Source: Fusibacillus kribbianus (GTDB taxonomy: Bacteria > Bacillota > Clostridia > Lachnospirales > Lachnospiraceae). From it: DNA of 64,000 nt. The stretch covers positions 62,001-126,000 of the forward strand of contig NZ_JASGBQ010000002.1 in assembly GCF_030053595.1 (NCBI RefSeq), in the 5' to 3' direction. Below are positions 46,401 through 52,780 of the stretch, one piece after another. Under the pieces are notes generated by a model. It saw nothing but the letters and a program-made list of their open reading frames with translations. It was not told the origin of the DNA and searched no databases. Made by a program: the position numbers and the translations under genes. The first letter of the stretch is position 1; the number at the start of each line of letters is the position of its first letter.

Positions 46401-47275
46401 GTTCCATCACCATCTGAATCCAGAGTTGCCGTCATTGTAATATCATTGACAGTTCCATCGGTATTCTGCACATTTCCCAGACTTACAGTGGTTGTCTGTG
46501 ATTGGTTCGCAGCGGAATAAGCTGCCCCGGTATTTTGGGTGTAACTGTAGGCCAGTTTAATACCGGTTGTGTCTCCATCCACCACCGGAAGAATCCTTGT
46601 GTATGCGTTTGTGGTTTCCATTACGATGGTGGCTTCTCCGCAGACGGAACCGTCGCTTGCTTCAGTAAAGTCAAACTGCGTATTTCCTTCAGAATCCGGG
46701 AGCGCCGTAGTTGACACAATTCCTTTTAACAGCGGAGCCGCAGGCGGTTCTGGTTCCGGGTCAGGTTCTTCACCTCCGCCGGATTTTTCTGCAAAGGTAA
46801 TGTGGAAATTGACATTGGCATATACCTTTCCAGACATGCTTAATTCGGTACTATCAATAAAATTATAATTATAGAACGATGGTGCCGCAGTGATCAGAGA
46901 AGTGCCGAAGTATGGCATCAGCACAGAAGCTGTTGCTTTGGCATCACCATATGTATAAGTATAGGTTTTATCCCCGATCGTCAGTTCTGCTTTACTTATT
47001 TCATACTTCTCTGAATCATATGCCAGCTTACTGTATGAATACTCAAAATCAAATTTGCCTCCTGCTGTATAGGTGGTCGGAAGCTTTCCATACTTCATTG
47101 CAGACGAAGCAGTCAGATCCAGAGCATTGCCTGACAGTTCCTGATAATTGGAGGTTACGGTAAACGCATACTCCGCCTCGCCTGTTGCCCCTGCAGCCAG
47201 CGGGGTTGCCAGAAGAAGGCTTACCATCATCACCAAACTCATGAGTAGTGACATTAGTCGTCTTGTTCGTTTCAT
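43475..47275 (-). CDS. Secreted PQQ-like beta-propeller protein with C-terminal type I dockerin (copy 1)
   Basis: 1266 residues, first gene of the locus. The signal peptide is followed by a unique N-terminal beta domain (about 32-160), a cadherin-like module (LSGLKLTNHSDGSALTYTP), a PEGA-like segment (STDPSDAVFTLYDVLG), the propeller (about 500-880: TTLYMYSTETGEMLKS, FLPLNGVIQCMNAETLE, YFYCLDKQTGETV), a second cadherin-like domain and the dockerin (about 1205-1263) with DLNGDGKVTNADVSQLLD and DLNGDGKITNADVSRLLD. The ATG at 47275 follows AAAAAGGAGG. The leader of about 625 bases carries two cobalamin-riboswitch-like RNAs. It is proposed to dock on the surface cohesin protein; the ligand of the propeller is unknown. 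Confidence 0.87.
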   Translation of the reverse strand: MKRTRRLMSLLMSLVMMVSLLLATPLAAGATGEAEYAFTVTSNYQELSGNALDLTASSAMKYGKLPTTYTAGGKFDFEYSYSKLAYDSEKYEISKAELTIGDKTYTYTYGDAKATASVLMPYFGTSLITAAPSFYNYNFIDSTELSMSGKVYANVNFHITFAEKSGGGEEPDPEPEPPAAPLLKGIVSTTALPDSEGNTQFDFTEASDGSVCGEATIVMETTNAYTRILPVVDGDTTGIKLAYSYTQNTGAAYSAANQSQTTTVSLGNVQNTDGTVNDITMTATLDSDGDGTVDISQDYVVHVQQMTRLSGLKLTNHSDGSALTYTPVFAAGTTEYKASTLDHAVDVTFTNSDAGQTVYVNGEEIEGSTYAWELSEGENTLVFKAVKGDAFQTEYTLKVANAKNFDLHVSTDPSDAVFTLYDVLGNRIWPDENGAYQIMTLTDYKYNVSKYGYVGQTGTLNLAKAQDQSFTLEKAPESSPLPQLSSDYPSFRASADNNSVVSSKTVNNRDAIEVKWEQQIGDYVSPTSGCIPIIVDDKAYVMSGTTLYMYSTETGEMLKSAEMADEPGFNLMPATYADGMIFLPLNGVIQCMNAETLESLWVYHDPKPNYSHSSPIRYDDGYIYVGFIGTTSTHANFVCLSVTDEDPSNPLEEKVPTWINDTMGGFKWNGAWTNDNYVFVTNFYGQYFYCLDKQTGETVQQVSVQGSQNSCSASSIVYYGGRLYFTTSSHLYSFNLTEDGKLDLENTIEPLALGAQCTGTPVIYNNRFYIGLSSGKTFGVESYAILVGDIDPDTGALSGAYAVPTDGYVQTSGLLSNGYEEETGYVYVYFAANSGKGNIYMIKDKAGMTEADPESGLFYHPAHPQYTLGSVVADSKGNMYFKNDSAWQWCLTRSDLYIDKAEAEGGNAVIDGGSLQSGENHTIQVDPGTESITFRVTPSAGAEVILDGAYTKEKEIQLTDGEAEFKVRLEKGDNTKIYTFRVVSGPVLSNLQFSTSENKNIATFITPSPEFTPGVKTYTAGYSTTASKAYLVPTAKNSTDTVTCTAISGVASKSEGDVITGTSHWSGWTYYLVGFDAAATSARVNFTVTSEDGGQSSEYEVILYRGDTFPVITVDDGVISERTADSAKLNATVNKDGEIYYLIRSAEEAAPTAEEILAGDHKFAVAAGLNTADLTGLAAGKQKLYMALKDAAGETSVVYQVEIPTSRKLGDLNGDGKVTNADVSQLLDKVTAGASVELETGDLNGDGKITNADVSRLLDLVTAGQI

Positions 47276-47301
47276 CTTTTTTTCATTCCTCCTTTTTCTG
47301 C

Positions 47302-47370
47302 GAAATGTCTAAAGAAACATATCCTAAAAAAGGGTACAAAAAACAAACGTCCTCTTGCCTTAGACATTTC
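47302..47370 (-). promoter_or_regulatory. Inverted repeat between riboswitch and first dockerin gene
   Basis: GAAATGTCTAA (47370-47360) and TTAGACATTTC (47312-47302) are perfect 11-base arms separated by about 47 bases, ending just before the AAAAAGGAGG ribosome binding site. There is no T tract after it, so as an expression platform it would act on ribosome access or pair alternatively with the riboswitch. Confidence 0.55.
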
Positions 47371-47379
47371 CAAAGTTTT

Positions 47380-47562
47380 CAGTGCCCGTTTGTTCCACGT
47401 TTTGTGTTCTGACTTTGGTTCATCCGCGGAATGCGCCTTCCCAGAACAGACTGTCCCAGTGGCATAAATGCACTCGTTGTCCCCATTCACAGCTCGGAAG
47501 ATGAGGCGCTTTGCAACGTTTCCTTTAAACAGAGCAGTTCTGCTCTGACCGCGGCAAGCACT
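47380..47562 (-). ncRNA. Cobalamin riboswitch (long form) upstream of the dockerin-cohesin-ECF locus
   Basis: Read on the minus strand: P1 arms CAGTGC (47562-47557) and GCACTG (47385-47380); P2 hairpin CAGAGCAG/CTGCTCTG; then TTTAAAGGAAACG (the TTAAAxGGGAA core), CCGAGCTGTGAATGGGGAC (the CCGCxxCTGTGA core), ATGCCACTGG, TTCTGGGAAGGCGC, GGATGAACC and AAGTCAGAACAC (the B12 box). The order and about 183-base length match the class I cobalamin riboswitch. It lies between promoter and first gene, so the long operon should be repressed when cobalamin is plentiful. Confidence 0.87.
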
Positions 47563-47725
47563 GCCCGCCATATTCAGGCGGAATATGTAATTGCAGGTTT
47601 GTAACCAAATCGCCTCCGACAGCTCCAACTGCCGTATCTACAGGAATTTCCCCGTATAAAGCAAAAAAACTCCTCCGATATAGAGAAGCTCGTTCTTTCA
47701 GTCTGTAGCGCACTTCCCCAGACAT
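47525..47725 (-). CDS. Possible leader ORF between the two riboswitches
   Basis: A 66-codon frame (MSGEVRYRLKERASLYRRS...) with a well-placed GGGAGG upstream. The ribosome binding site lies in the loop, and the ATG in the 3-prime arm, of a hairpin AGACATTGACA/TGTCGATGTCT directly after the first riboswitch, an arrangement suited to translational control. Its last third overlaps P1/P2 of the second riboswitch, so ribosome passage could also affect that RNA. No similarity is recognised and composition is not clearly coding. It may be an accidental frame. Confidence 0.3.
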   Translation of the reverse strand: MSGEVRYRLKERASLYRRSFFALYGEIPVDTAVGAVGGDLVTNLQLHIPPEYGGQCLPRSEQNCSV

Positions 47726-47756
47726 CGACACCTCCCTGTCAATGTCTATCAGAGAA

Positions 47757-47863
47757 AACAGCAGGTATGTGTGGGCTTTCCACGCAGTCGGGTTTCCCCG
47801 TTTGGCTCCGGGATGAAACCGGATTCCCTATTATCGCCTTTCCGCCGGCAGACTGTATCCTGT
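47757..47863 (-). ncRNA. Second, compact cobalamin-riboswitch-like RNA in the leader
   Basis: Minus strand: a GCCGGCGGAAAGGC hairpin, then GATAATAGGGAATCCGG, CCCGGAGCC, GGGGAAACCCGACTGCG, GGAAAGCCC and ATACCTGCTGT. The TAATAGGGAATCC...GGAGC segment closely resembles the btuB leader, and the end resembles the xxGCCAGGAGACCTGC box. The usual GGTGxAAATCC is altered (GGTTTCATCC) and the P7 region is reduced, so this is a divergent form. ACAG/CTGT can close P1. It lies 37 bases from the expected transcription start. Confidence 0.6.
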
Positions 47864-47907
47864 ATGATTCAATTACAAACGACCAAAATGTAGTTTTGAT
47901 CATATCT

Positions 47908-47936
47908 ATGATACCTTCATTTGCAGGTAAAGTCAA
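47908..47936 (-). promoter_or_regulatory. Promoter of the corrinoid-capture locus
   Basis: Minus-strand TTGACT (47936-47931), 17 bases, TATCAT (47913-47908). Transcription would start near 47900, giving a leader of about 625 bases with two riboswitch-like RNAs before the first dockerin gene. Confidence 0.78.
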
Positions 47937-48046
47937 GAGCATTGTGAATAATTTGTTAATCCGAATTTTGAAACGCAGGATACCTCTGCCAATACTGTTG
48001 AAAAGGGGATTATGCAACACTCCCTTAAATATCTGCAGGAAAATCA

Positions 48047-48068
48047 GGCGGAACCTTTTCGTTCCGCC
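48047..48068 (-). terminator. Terminator after the ABC-2 permease gene
   Basis: Minus-strand GGCGGAAC, GAAAAG, GTTCCGCC followed by TGATTTTCC. It separates the ABC exporter operon from the riboswitch-controlled locus. Confidence 0.75.
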
Positions 48069-48079
48069 CAAGAAAAAAA

Positions 48080-48718
48080 TCAATATTCTTTCTTTTCCAT
48101 GATCCGCAGACTGATCCGATAAGAAATCGCAAGCACCGCCAGAAACAACACCAGAAGAAACACCATCATGGTCACATCACTCAGTCCGGAGAGAAACGCC
48201 GGGATCTCTCCGATATCAGGTAAATATCTCATAAACAGGTATCCCAGAGCCCACGCGCCTCCCCCGACAACGGCGATGGCGATACGACTTTTTTCTGCAC
48301 CATATTTCAGCTGCAACGGAATCATGATCACTGTTATCAGACCAAACACCGGGATAAAAGCCAGAGTCTCCAGCAGATCCGAAATCAGTAAAACATTTCC
48401 CTTTATCAGACTGCAGCAGAGGTAAATGGCAACTGCAATTGCCCATCCGATCAGACCACCCGCCAGACAGAACAGATATTTTCCTGCCACATAGGTTCTT
48501 TTCGTGATCGGCAGCGTCAGCAGGAACGGATAGCCGTTGTCATATTCATCGTAAGATATGGTACTGACAGTAAGAATGGCGCACAGCATTGTAATATAAC
48601 CGATGACAAACGTTCCATCAGTGGAAAATACCATCAAAACACCGACTCCGATCATTACAAGCATGATCCGGCTCCTCTGTAACATAAGACACATGTCTTT
48701 CTGTATCAATCCTCGCAT
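48080..48718 (-). CDS. ABC-2 type exporter permease
   Basis: 212 residues with six hydrophobic helices (IMLVMIGVGVLMVF, FVIGYITMLCAILTV, YLFCLAGGLIGWAIAVAIYL, VFGLITVIMIPL, IAVVGGGAWALGYLF, VFLLVLFLAVLAIS). The SYDEYDNGYPFLLTLPITKRTYV loop is typical of the ABC2_membrane_5 family found in YtrA-type operons. It starts 1-2 bases after the ATPase gene stop. The exported substrate is unknown; such systems often relate to cell-envelope stress or antibiotics. Confidence 0.85.
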   Translation of the reverse strand: MRGLIQKDMCLMLQRSRIMLVMIGVGVLMVFSTDGTFVIGYITMLCAILTVSTISYDEYDNGYPFLLTLPITKRTYVAGKYLFCLAGGLIGWAIAVAIYLCCSLIKGNVLLISDLLETLAFIPVFGLITVIMIPLQLKYGAEKSRIAIAVVGGGAWALGYLFMRYLPDIGEIPAFLSGLSDVTMMVFLLVLFLAVLAISYRISLRIMEKKEY

Positions 48719-48719
48719 A

Positions 48720-49565
48720 TTATTTTCCTCCAGTCATTAAAAGAATCAGGTCATCGATCCCACAGTTTTCGACCACCATTCCGGGATAATTTTCCAGATA
48801 GAACTGTTTCTGATTGGTGAGACAACGGTAACCAAAGGCTTCTTTTTTACAACTCAGGATCGTGTTCTGTTCCAGTTTGTCAAATGTCTGATCATCCACT
48901 TTCAGGATCCCGTATTCCGAAAGGATCACATCCGTATCCTCGTGGAGCAGGATCTTTCCCTGATGGATCAGATAAATATCATCGCATAAGCCTTCCAGGT
49001 CGGTGGCAATGTGGGAAGTGATCAAAACAGAGCAATCCTCCCGTTCCGTCAGATAGGTGCGGATGATATCCAGCACTTCATTTCTTGCCTCCACATCCAT
49101 CCCCGCTGTCGGCTCATCCATGATCAGAAGCTTTGCGTCATGGCTCATGGCAACCAGTACACGTAACTTTGCCTTCATACCGGTAGAAAACTGCCGGATC
49201 TGTTTATCCACCGGAAGGCCGTACCTTGCGCATGCTTTCAAAAATGCCGGTTTATCAAAGTGATCGTACATTTTGTCCAGGATCTTTGCACAGTCTGCCG
49301 GTGTCAGGTAATTGCTGAAGCCGGAATCAGAAAGTGCCACGCCGATCTTTTGTTTATCCTCCGTGGTCAGCGCCGACGCGTCCTTTCCAAATACGGTAAC
49401 GCTTCCTCCATCCGGGCGGATGAGTCCCAGCATGGCCTTGATCACGGTGGTCTTCCCGGCTCCGTTTTTTCCGACAAGGCCGGTGATCTGCCCATCCGGA
49501 ATATCCAGTGTGACATTCAGAGAGAAATCTCTGTAATTTTTTGTAAGATTCCGTTCCGATACCAT
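48720..49565 (-). CDS. ABC exporter ATP-binding protein
   Basis: 281 residues. Walker A GKNGAGKTT, Q-loop region, signature FSTGMKAKL, Walker B LLIMDEPTAGMD and the H-loop SHIA are all present. It energises the ABC-2 permease encoded immediately downstream. The stop of the GntR regulator gene upstream is 2 bases before the start, so the three genes form an operon. Confidence 0.92.
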   Translation of the reverse strand: MVSERNLTKNYRDFSLNVTLDIPDGQITGLVGKNGAGKTTVIKAMLGLIRPDGGSVTVFGKDASALTTEDKQKIGVALSDSGFSNYLTPADCAKILDKMYDHFDKPAFLKACARYGLPVDKQIRQFSTGMKAKLRVLVAMSHDAKLLIMDEPTAGMDVEARNEVLDIIRTYLTEREDCSVLITSHIATDLEGLCDDIYLIHQGKILLHEDTDVILSEYGILKVDDQTFDKLEQNTILSCKKEAFGYRCLTNQKQFYLENYPGMVVENCGIDDLILLMTGGK

Positions 49566-49567
49566 AG

Positions 49568-49939
49568 CTACTCCTCCAATAAAATTTCAATAATCTGCCG
49601 AATTTCTTCAGGTTCCATGCCAACAGCCCTGGCTTTTTCCAGCGCTCTGGCAAAATCCTCCTCTACGGTCTTTCTCCGTGCCTCCACGGCGAGCGCACGG
49701 TTGGTTGGCGCCACATAAGTTCCTTTTCCGTGAACCGTCACGACGAAGCCTTCTTCCTCCAGCCTGTCATAGGCTTTTTTCACAGTAAGAGCACTGATCT
49801 TCAGTGAAGCGGCGAGAGCTCTCACAGAGGGCAGTGATTCCGTCTCCTTCAGTTTTCCGTCGATGATCTGATTTTTGATCTGATCGACCATCTGCTCGTA
49901 TATTGGTATCATGGAAGCGTTATTCAAAATAATCTGCAT
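49568..49939 (-). CDS. GntR-family regulator, YtrA subfamily
   Basis: 123 residues, the short YtrA form: a winged helix (IYEQMVDQIKNQIIDGKL, LPSVRALAASLKISALTVKKAYDRLE, TVHGKGTYVAP) with only a small C-terminal dimerisation helix pair. YtrA regulators repress their own ABC exporter operon. The start follows GGAGGG. A 17-base palindrome lies exactly in the promoter spacer upstream, which is the obvious operator. Confidence 0.92.
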   Translation of the reverse strand: MQIILNNASMIPIYEQMVDQIKNQIIDGKLKETESLPSVRALAASLKISALTVKKAYDRLEEEGFVVTVHGKGTYVAPTNRALAVEARRKTVEEDFARALEKARAVGMEPEEIRQIIEILLEE

Positions 49940-49963
49940 CTCGTTCCCTCCGATCCTGTAAAC

Positions 49964-49992
49964 AGTATATAACAGTTTTAAACTGTTGTCAA
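49964..49992 (-). promoter_or_regulatory. Promoter and palindromic operator of the GntR-ABC operon
   Basis: Minus-strand TTGACA (49992-49987), 17 bases, TATACT (49969-49964). The palindrome AACAGTTTTAAACTGTT (49971-49987) fills the spacer and touches the -35, so a bound repressor would block RNA polymerase. Additional half-sites (AACTGTT, AACAGTA) lie on both sides. Confidence 0.8.
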
Positions 49993-50075
49993 CTGTTATG
50001 TGCTGTTTATTTCAATTTTATTTCAAAACAGGTTTCTGTCTCACATCTGCTTTTCATGCCATGCACAGCTTTCAC

Positions 50076-50117
50076 AGATAAAAACAGCCGGCCCGAAACA
50101 AAATTCCGGACTGGCTG
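50076..50117 (-). terminator. Terminator after the flavodoxin gene
   Basis: Minus-strand AGCCAGTCCGGA and TTTCGGGCCGGCT form an interrupted stem, followed by GTTTTTATCTG. Confidence 0.65.
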
Positions 50118-50147
50118 CCATTGTGCGCGAACCATATTTGATCTCTC

Positions 50148-50669
50148 TTATTTCTCCCGACTCTCGTTCTGTTCATACCACCGTATCGGTTCCGCCAGGT
50201 GTTCCAGACTAACCCGGCTGCCGCCATTCTTCAAAAGATCCAGCATATCCTCATCTTCCGGTGTTCTGTCTGTCTTCTCTTCGATCGATTTTGTCATTGT
50301 TTTCGACACCATGTTCATCATGAACCGGTTGATTCCCCGGAGTCTTTGCATGTCAAAACCTCCCTGAAGCGTAAAAACTTCGATGGAGGCGGGGATCTGA
50401 TTTTTTTCCCGGATCTCCTTTTGCTGTGTCCCGGTTTGTCCCATTCCCACAGCACAGACCATACGGACGCAGAAATTCTTCTGTGCATCCTTGTATCCCT
50501 TGATCCCGCTCGCCATGATCCATCCAAGATAAATGATGGGAGTTCCTTTTCCCATGCTCCTTTTCGCATCCTCCAGCGTATAAACCGGCAAACTGAGCTT
50601 TTCTCCCAGATGCTTCGCATATTTTTCTGTATTTCCCGTATTGCTTGTGTAAACAATGCCCTGAATCAT
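50148..50669 (-). CDS. Flavodoxin-domain protein
   Basis: 173 residues. The FMN phosphate loop is the N-terminal YTSNTGNTEKYAKHL, and LGWIMASGIKGY and VGMGQTGTQQ are consistent with the isoalloxazine loops of the flavodoxin_5/PgdB-like group rather than classical electron-carrier flavodoxin. The extended C-terminus is helical and charged. It follows the TetR gene with a 3-base gap, so it is probably controlled by it. It may be a quinone or small-molecule redox protein induced on exposure to a TetR effector. Confidence 0.8.
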   Translation of the reverse strand: MIQGIVYTSNTGNTEKYAKHLGEKLSLPVYTLEDAKRSMGKGTPIIYLGWIMASGIKGYKDAQKNFCVRMVCAVGMGQTGTQQKEIREKNQIPASIEVFTLQGGFDMQRLRGINRFMMNMVSKTMTKSIEEKTDRTPEDEDMLDLLKNGGSRVSLEHLAEPIRWYEQNESREK

Positions 50670-50672
50670 ATT

Positions 50673-51296
50673 TCATCCTTTCCGCCTGCTGTTAAAGGTT
50701 CTGTAAAACAGTCTGACATGTGCCTCCAGCTTCTTCCTGCATTCTTCCTCTTTTTCCGGATGTCTGTCACATTCTCCCAGCAGGACAAGAATCGGTGCAT
50801 CGTACATCATTGCAAGAATACACGGATCCTCCTCTGCCAGCACACCGGCCGCAATCATTTTGCCAAACAGCTCTGTGTGATAATTATGAATCTGATGAAC
50901 ATATCTCTGGGAATAAAGATCAGAAAGCTCTTTGGAACGGTACTGTTCGATCGTCATCATTCGTCTGAACCGGCTGACATATTCATCATGCAGAGAATAG
51001 GAAATCAGGGCTTTTACCTTTTCTACCAGATCATCTTCCGTGATCTCCTCGAAGGTCTTTGCATCCTCTTCAGAATTATTAACATGGACAGATATCGTAT
51101 CCGTAAATTCATCATATCTTCTCGCCGTTTCGTCAAAGATTGCATGAAAGATATCCTGTTTACTCTTATAGTGCTTATACAGAGACGGAGCTTTGATTCC
51201 CACTGCAGCCGCTATCTGTTCCACGCTGACAGCATCATATCCTCTCTGTGAAAACAGCCTCAGTGCTTCCAGAAGAATTTTCTGTTTTGTATCCAT
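50673..51296 (-). CDS. TetR/AcrR-family regulator
   Basis: 207 residues. The N-terminal HTH is canonical: KILLEALRLFSQRGYDAVSVEQIAAAVGIKAPSLYKHYKSKQ-type helix 1-4 pattern (residues about 5-45). The C-terminal ligand domain is divergent and helical. A perfect 18-bp inverted repeat lies 16 bases upstream of the start, the likely autoregulatory operator. Cotranscribed with the flavodoxin gene. Confidence 0.92.
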   Translation of the reverse strand: MDTKQKILLEALRLFSQRGYDAVSVEQIAAAVGIKAPSLYKHYKSKQDIFHAIFDETARRYDEFTDTISVHVNNSEEDAKTFEEITEDDLVEKVKALISYSLHDEYVSRFRRMMTIEQYRSKELSDLYSQRYVHQIHNYHTELFGKMIAAGVLAEEDPCILAMMYDAPILVLLGECDRHPEKEEECRKKLEAHVRLFYRTFNSRRKG

Positions 51297-51311
51297 TCCC
51301 TCTCTCCTTTT

Positions 51312-51355
51312 AGCTAATGAATTTTAGCTATATGATAAGCTAAAATTCATTAGCT
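51312..51355 (-). promoter_or_regulatory. Perfect 18-bp inverted repeat, TetR operator
   Basis: AGCTAATGAATTTTAGCT (51312-51329) and AGCTAAAATTCATTAGCT (51338-51355) are exact inverses separated by 8 bases. The arms also contain internal AGCTAA half-sites. It sits directly upstream of the tetR start. Confidence 0.85.
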
Positions 51356-51446
51356 GTCAAGAGGTAACTGTGATTTCTCTCTGCGGTCTGGATTCATGCC
51401 GTATTTGCCCCACTGCACCCCACGCCTTGCCGGATTTCATACATTT

Positions 51447-51490
51447 AGACAGAGAAACACCCCGCAGGATTTTATGGTCCTGCAGGGTGT
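51447..51490 (-). terminator. Terminator after the sortase-anchored protein gene
   Basis: Minus-strand ACACCCTGCAGGA and TCCTGCGGGGTGT form a stem with one mismatch, then TTCTCTGTCT. It begins 30 bases after the stop codon. Confidence 0.75.
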
Positions 51491-51519
51491 CTGCAATCTT
51501 CACTTATGTTTTGTTCCGT

Positions 51520-52551
51520 TTATTTTGCCCGGGAGTTTCTGCGTTTGCTGCATACGCCTGCGCCGATCACACCGGCAGCGGATACAATGAGCAGCGCAAG
51601 CCACAGCATGAGACTGCTGTTATCGCCGGTTTGCGGGCTCGTCGCTGCCCCGGTGTCCGGATTGTTTTCCGTCGGCTCGGTCGGTTTCGTCGGCTCGGTC
51701 GGTTTCGCCGATTCCGTCGGTTTCGCCGATTCCGTCGGTTCCGTCGATTCCGTCGATTCGGTTACGTTTTTTGTATAGGTGTTGGTAAAACGCATCTCGT
51801 CCAGCACATCTTTATCCAAGTCGATTGTCTCCCAGTCGATATCATAGTACAAAACGCCGTCCTTCTCCTCGCAGGCTGCCGGAAGGATAAGCATGACAAA
51901 GCCCTCCTCGGGTGACATGGCATAGGCAGCGATCTGCGACAGGAGCAGGCCATACACTGTGTCGTCATAGGTCCAGTTTTCCTCGCCCGCGTTCACCTGC
52001 TGGACGAACGCGCCTTCGGAGAGCATGGACCAGAGCTGCTGTTCTGGACCGGTGAAGGTCAGGGTACCTTGATAATCGCCCGCGCCGATGGTGGTAACAG
52101 AGCCAGAGACCACTACATCCGCGTAGCGTTCCTCGGATGCATTGGCGGCCACAATCGCGAGATCAAACGTCGTCTCGCCGGGGGCGATGTCGCCGTCCAG
52201 CTTCACCATGGTGGTGAAGGGCACGGTCAGGGTGATATACTCGTCATAAACGGCCACGAAGGTCATACTCTCTGAAGGCCAGTATTCCTCACCGGCTTGA
52301 TAAACATAGAGATCATCAGAATTCTTGATCTGCCACCCCAAAAACTGGCGCTCGCCGCAATCTTTCAGGTCGGGAAGTTCAATTCCATTTTCCTTGACGA
52401 TCATCTCGGAGGAATTCCGACCCTCAGGGAGATTTCCGTAGTCAAATTCAAAGGTAACGTTCACTGACTCCTCCGCAAAGGCTGTGGCCGGGAAGAGCAT
52501 CAGCACCATGCACAGGCTCAGCAGAATACTAAAAAATCGTTTCTTCATCAT
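51520..52551 (-). CDS. Sortase-anchored pilin-like surface protein
   Basis: 343 residues. Signal peptide (FSILLSLCMVLMLFPATAFA). An extracellular region with a streptococcal pilin isopeptide-like segment (FTTMVKLDGDIAPGETTFDL and TLTFTGPEQQL). A repeated stalk TEST/EPTESAKPTE... of Thr-Glu-Pro-Ser units (about residues 265-300), then SPQTGD, a membrane helix and KRRNSRAK: a complete cell-wall sorting signal. The stalk DNA is a tandem of degenerate 15-18-base units (51660-51770) able to change length by slippage. No sortase is in the window. Confidence 0.85.
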   Translation of the reverse strand: MMKKRFFSILLSLCMVLMLFPATAFAEESVNVTFEFDYGNLPEGRNSSEMIVKENGIELPDLKDCGERQFLGWQIKNSDDLYVYQAGEEYWPSESMTFVAVYDEYITLTVPFTTMVKLDGDIAPGETTFDLAIVAANASEERYADVVVSGSVTTIGAGDYQGTLTFTGPEQQLWSMLSEGAFVQQVNAGEENWTYDDTVYGLLLSQIAAYAMSPEEGFVMLILPAACEEKDGVLYYDIDWETIDLDKDVLDEMRFTNTYTKNVTESTESTEPTESAKPTESAKPTEPTKPTEPTENNPDTGAATSPQTGDNSSLMLWLALLIVSAAGVIGAGVCSKRRNSRAK

Positions 52552-52780
52552 CTTTCCTCTCCTTCTCCCGCGTGGTTATCCGCGCGGGGTTGCTTCTTTT
52601 CTAAGTCCGTCACTTCGTACTGCCAATCCACAACCTCCCTGCCAGGGTAACGTGGTATGCCAACCAATTATGGCAGCTTGAAATCTGTTTTTCAAAATGC
52701 GGCAGCGGTTATTTGAATCATAAAGCCAGCTTTAAAATAAACACCCGCGTTTCAAACAGATGGAGATTCTTTTCATTCTT
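52552..52780. other. Intergenic region before the pilin-like gene
   Basis: About 230 bases. A CCGCGTGG...CCGCGCGG stretch near 52570-52600 could form a short hairpin; otherwise no gene or known RNA is recognised. The pilin-like gene promoter should be here but no good hexamer pair stands out. Confidence 0.35.

Noticed and set aside
38369-47275. A cellulosome gene cluster.
   Set aside because: Cohesin and dockerins are present, but no glycoside hydrolase, carbohydrate-binding module or multi-cohesin scaffoldin is encoded, and control is by cobalamin riboswitch.
39740-47275. PQQ-dependent dehydrogenases.
   Set aside because: The propellers look quinoprotein-like, but no cofactor-binding or catalytic residues were identified and the proteins are docked binding-type giants.
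47272-47628. A 118-codon minus-strand frame just upstream of the first dockerin gene.
   Set aside because: It coincides with the long cobalamin riboswitch and has no ribosome binding site; the RNA consensus explains it.
47739-48083. Frames of about 110 codons on both strands.
   Set aside because: They span the promoter, the compact riboswitch-like RNA and the permease terminator.
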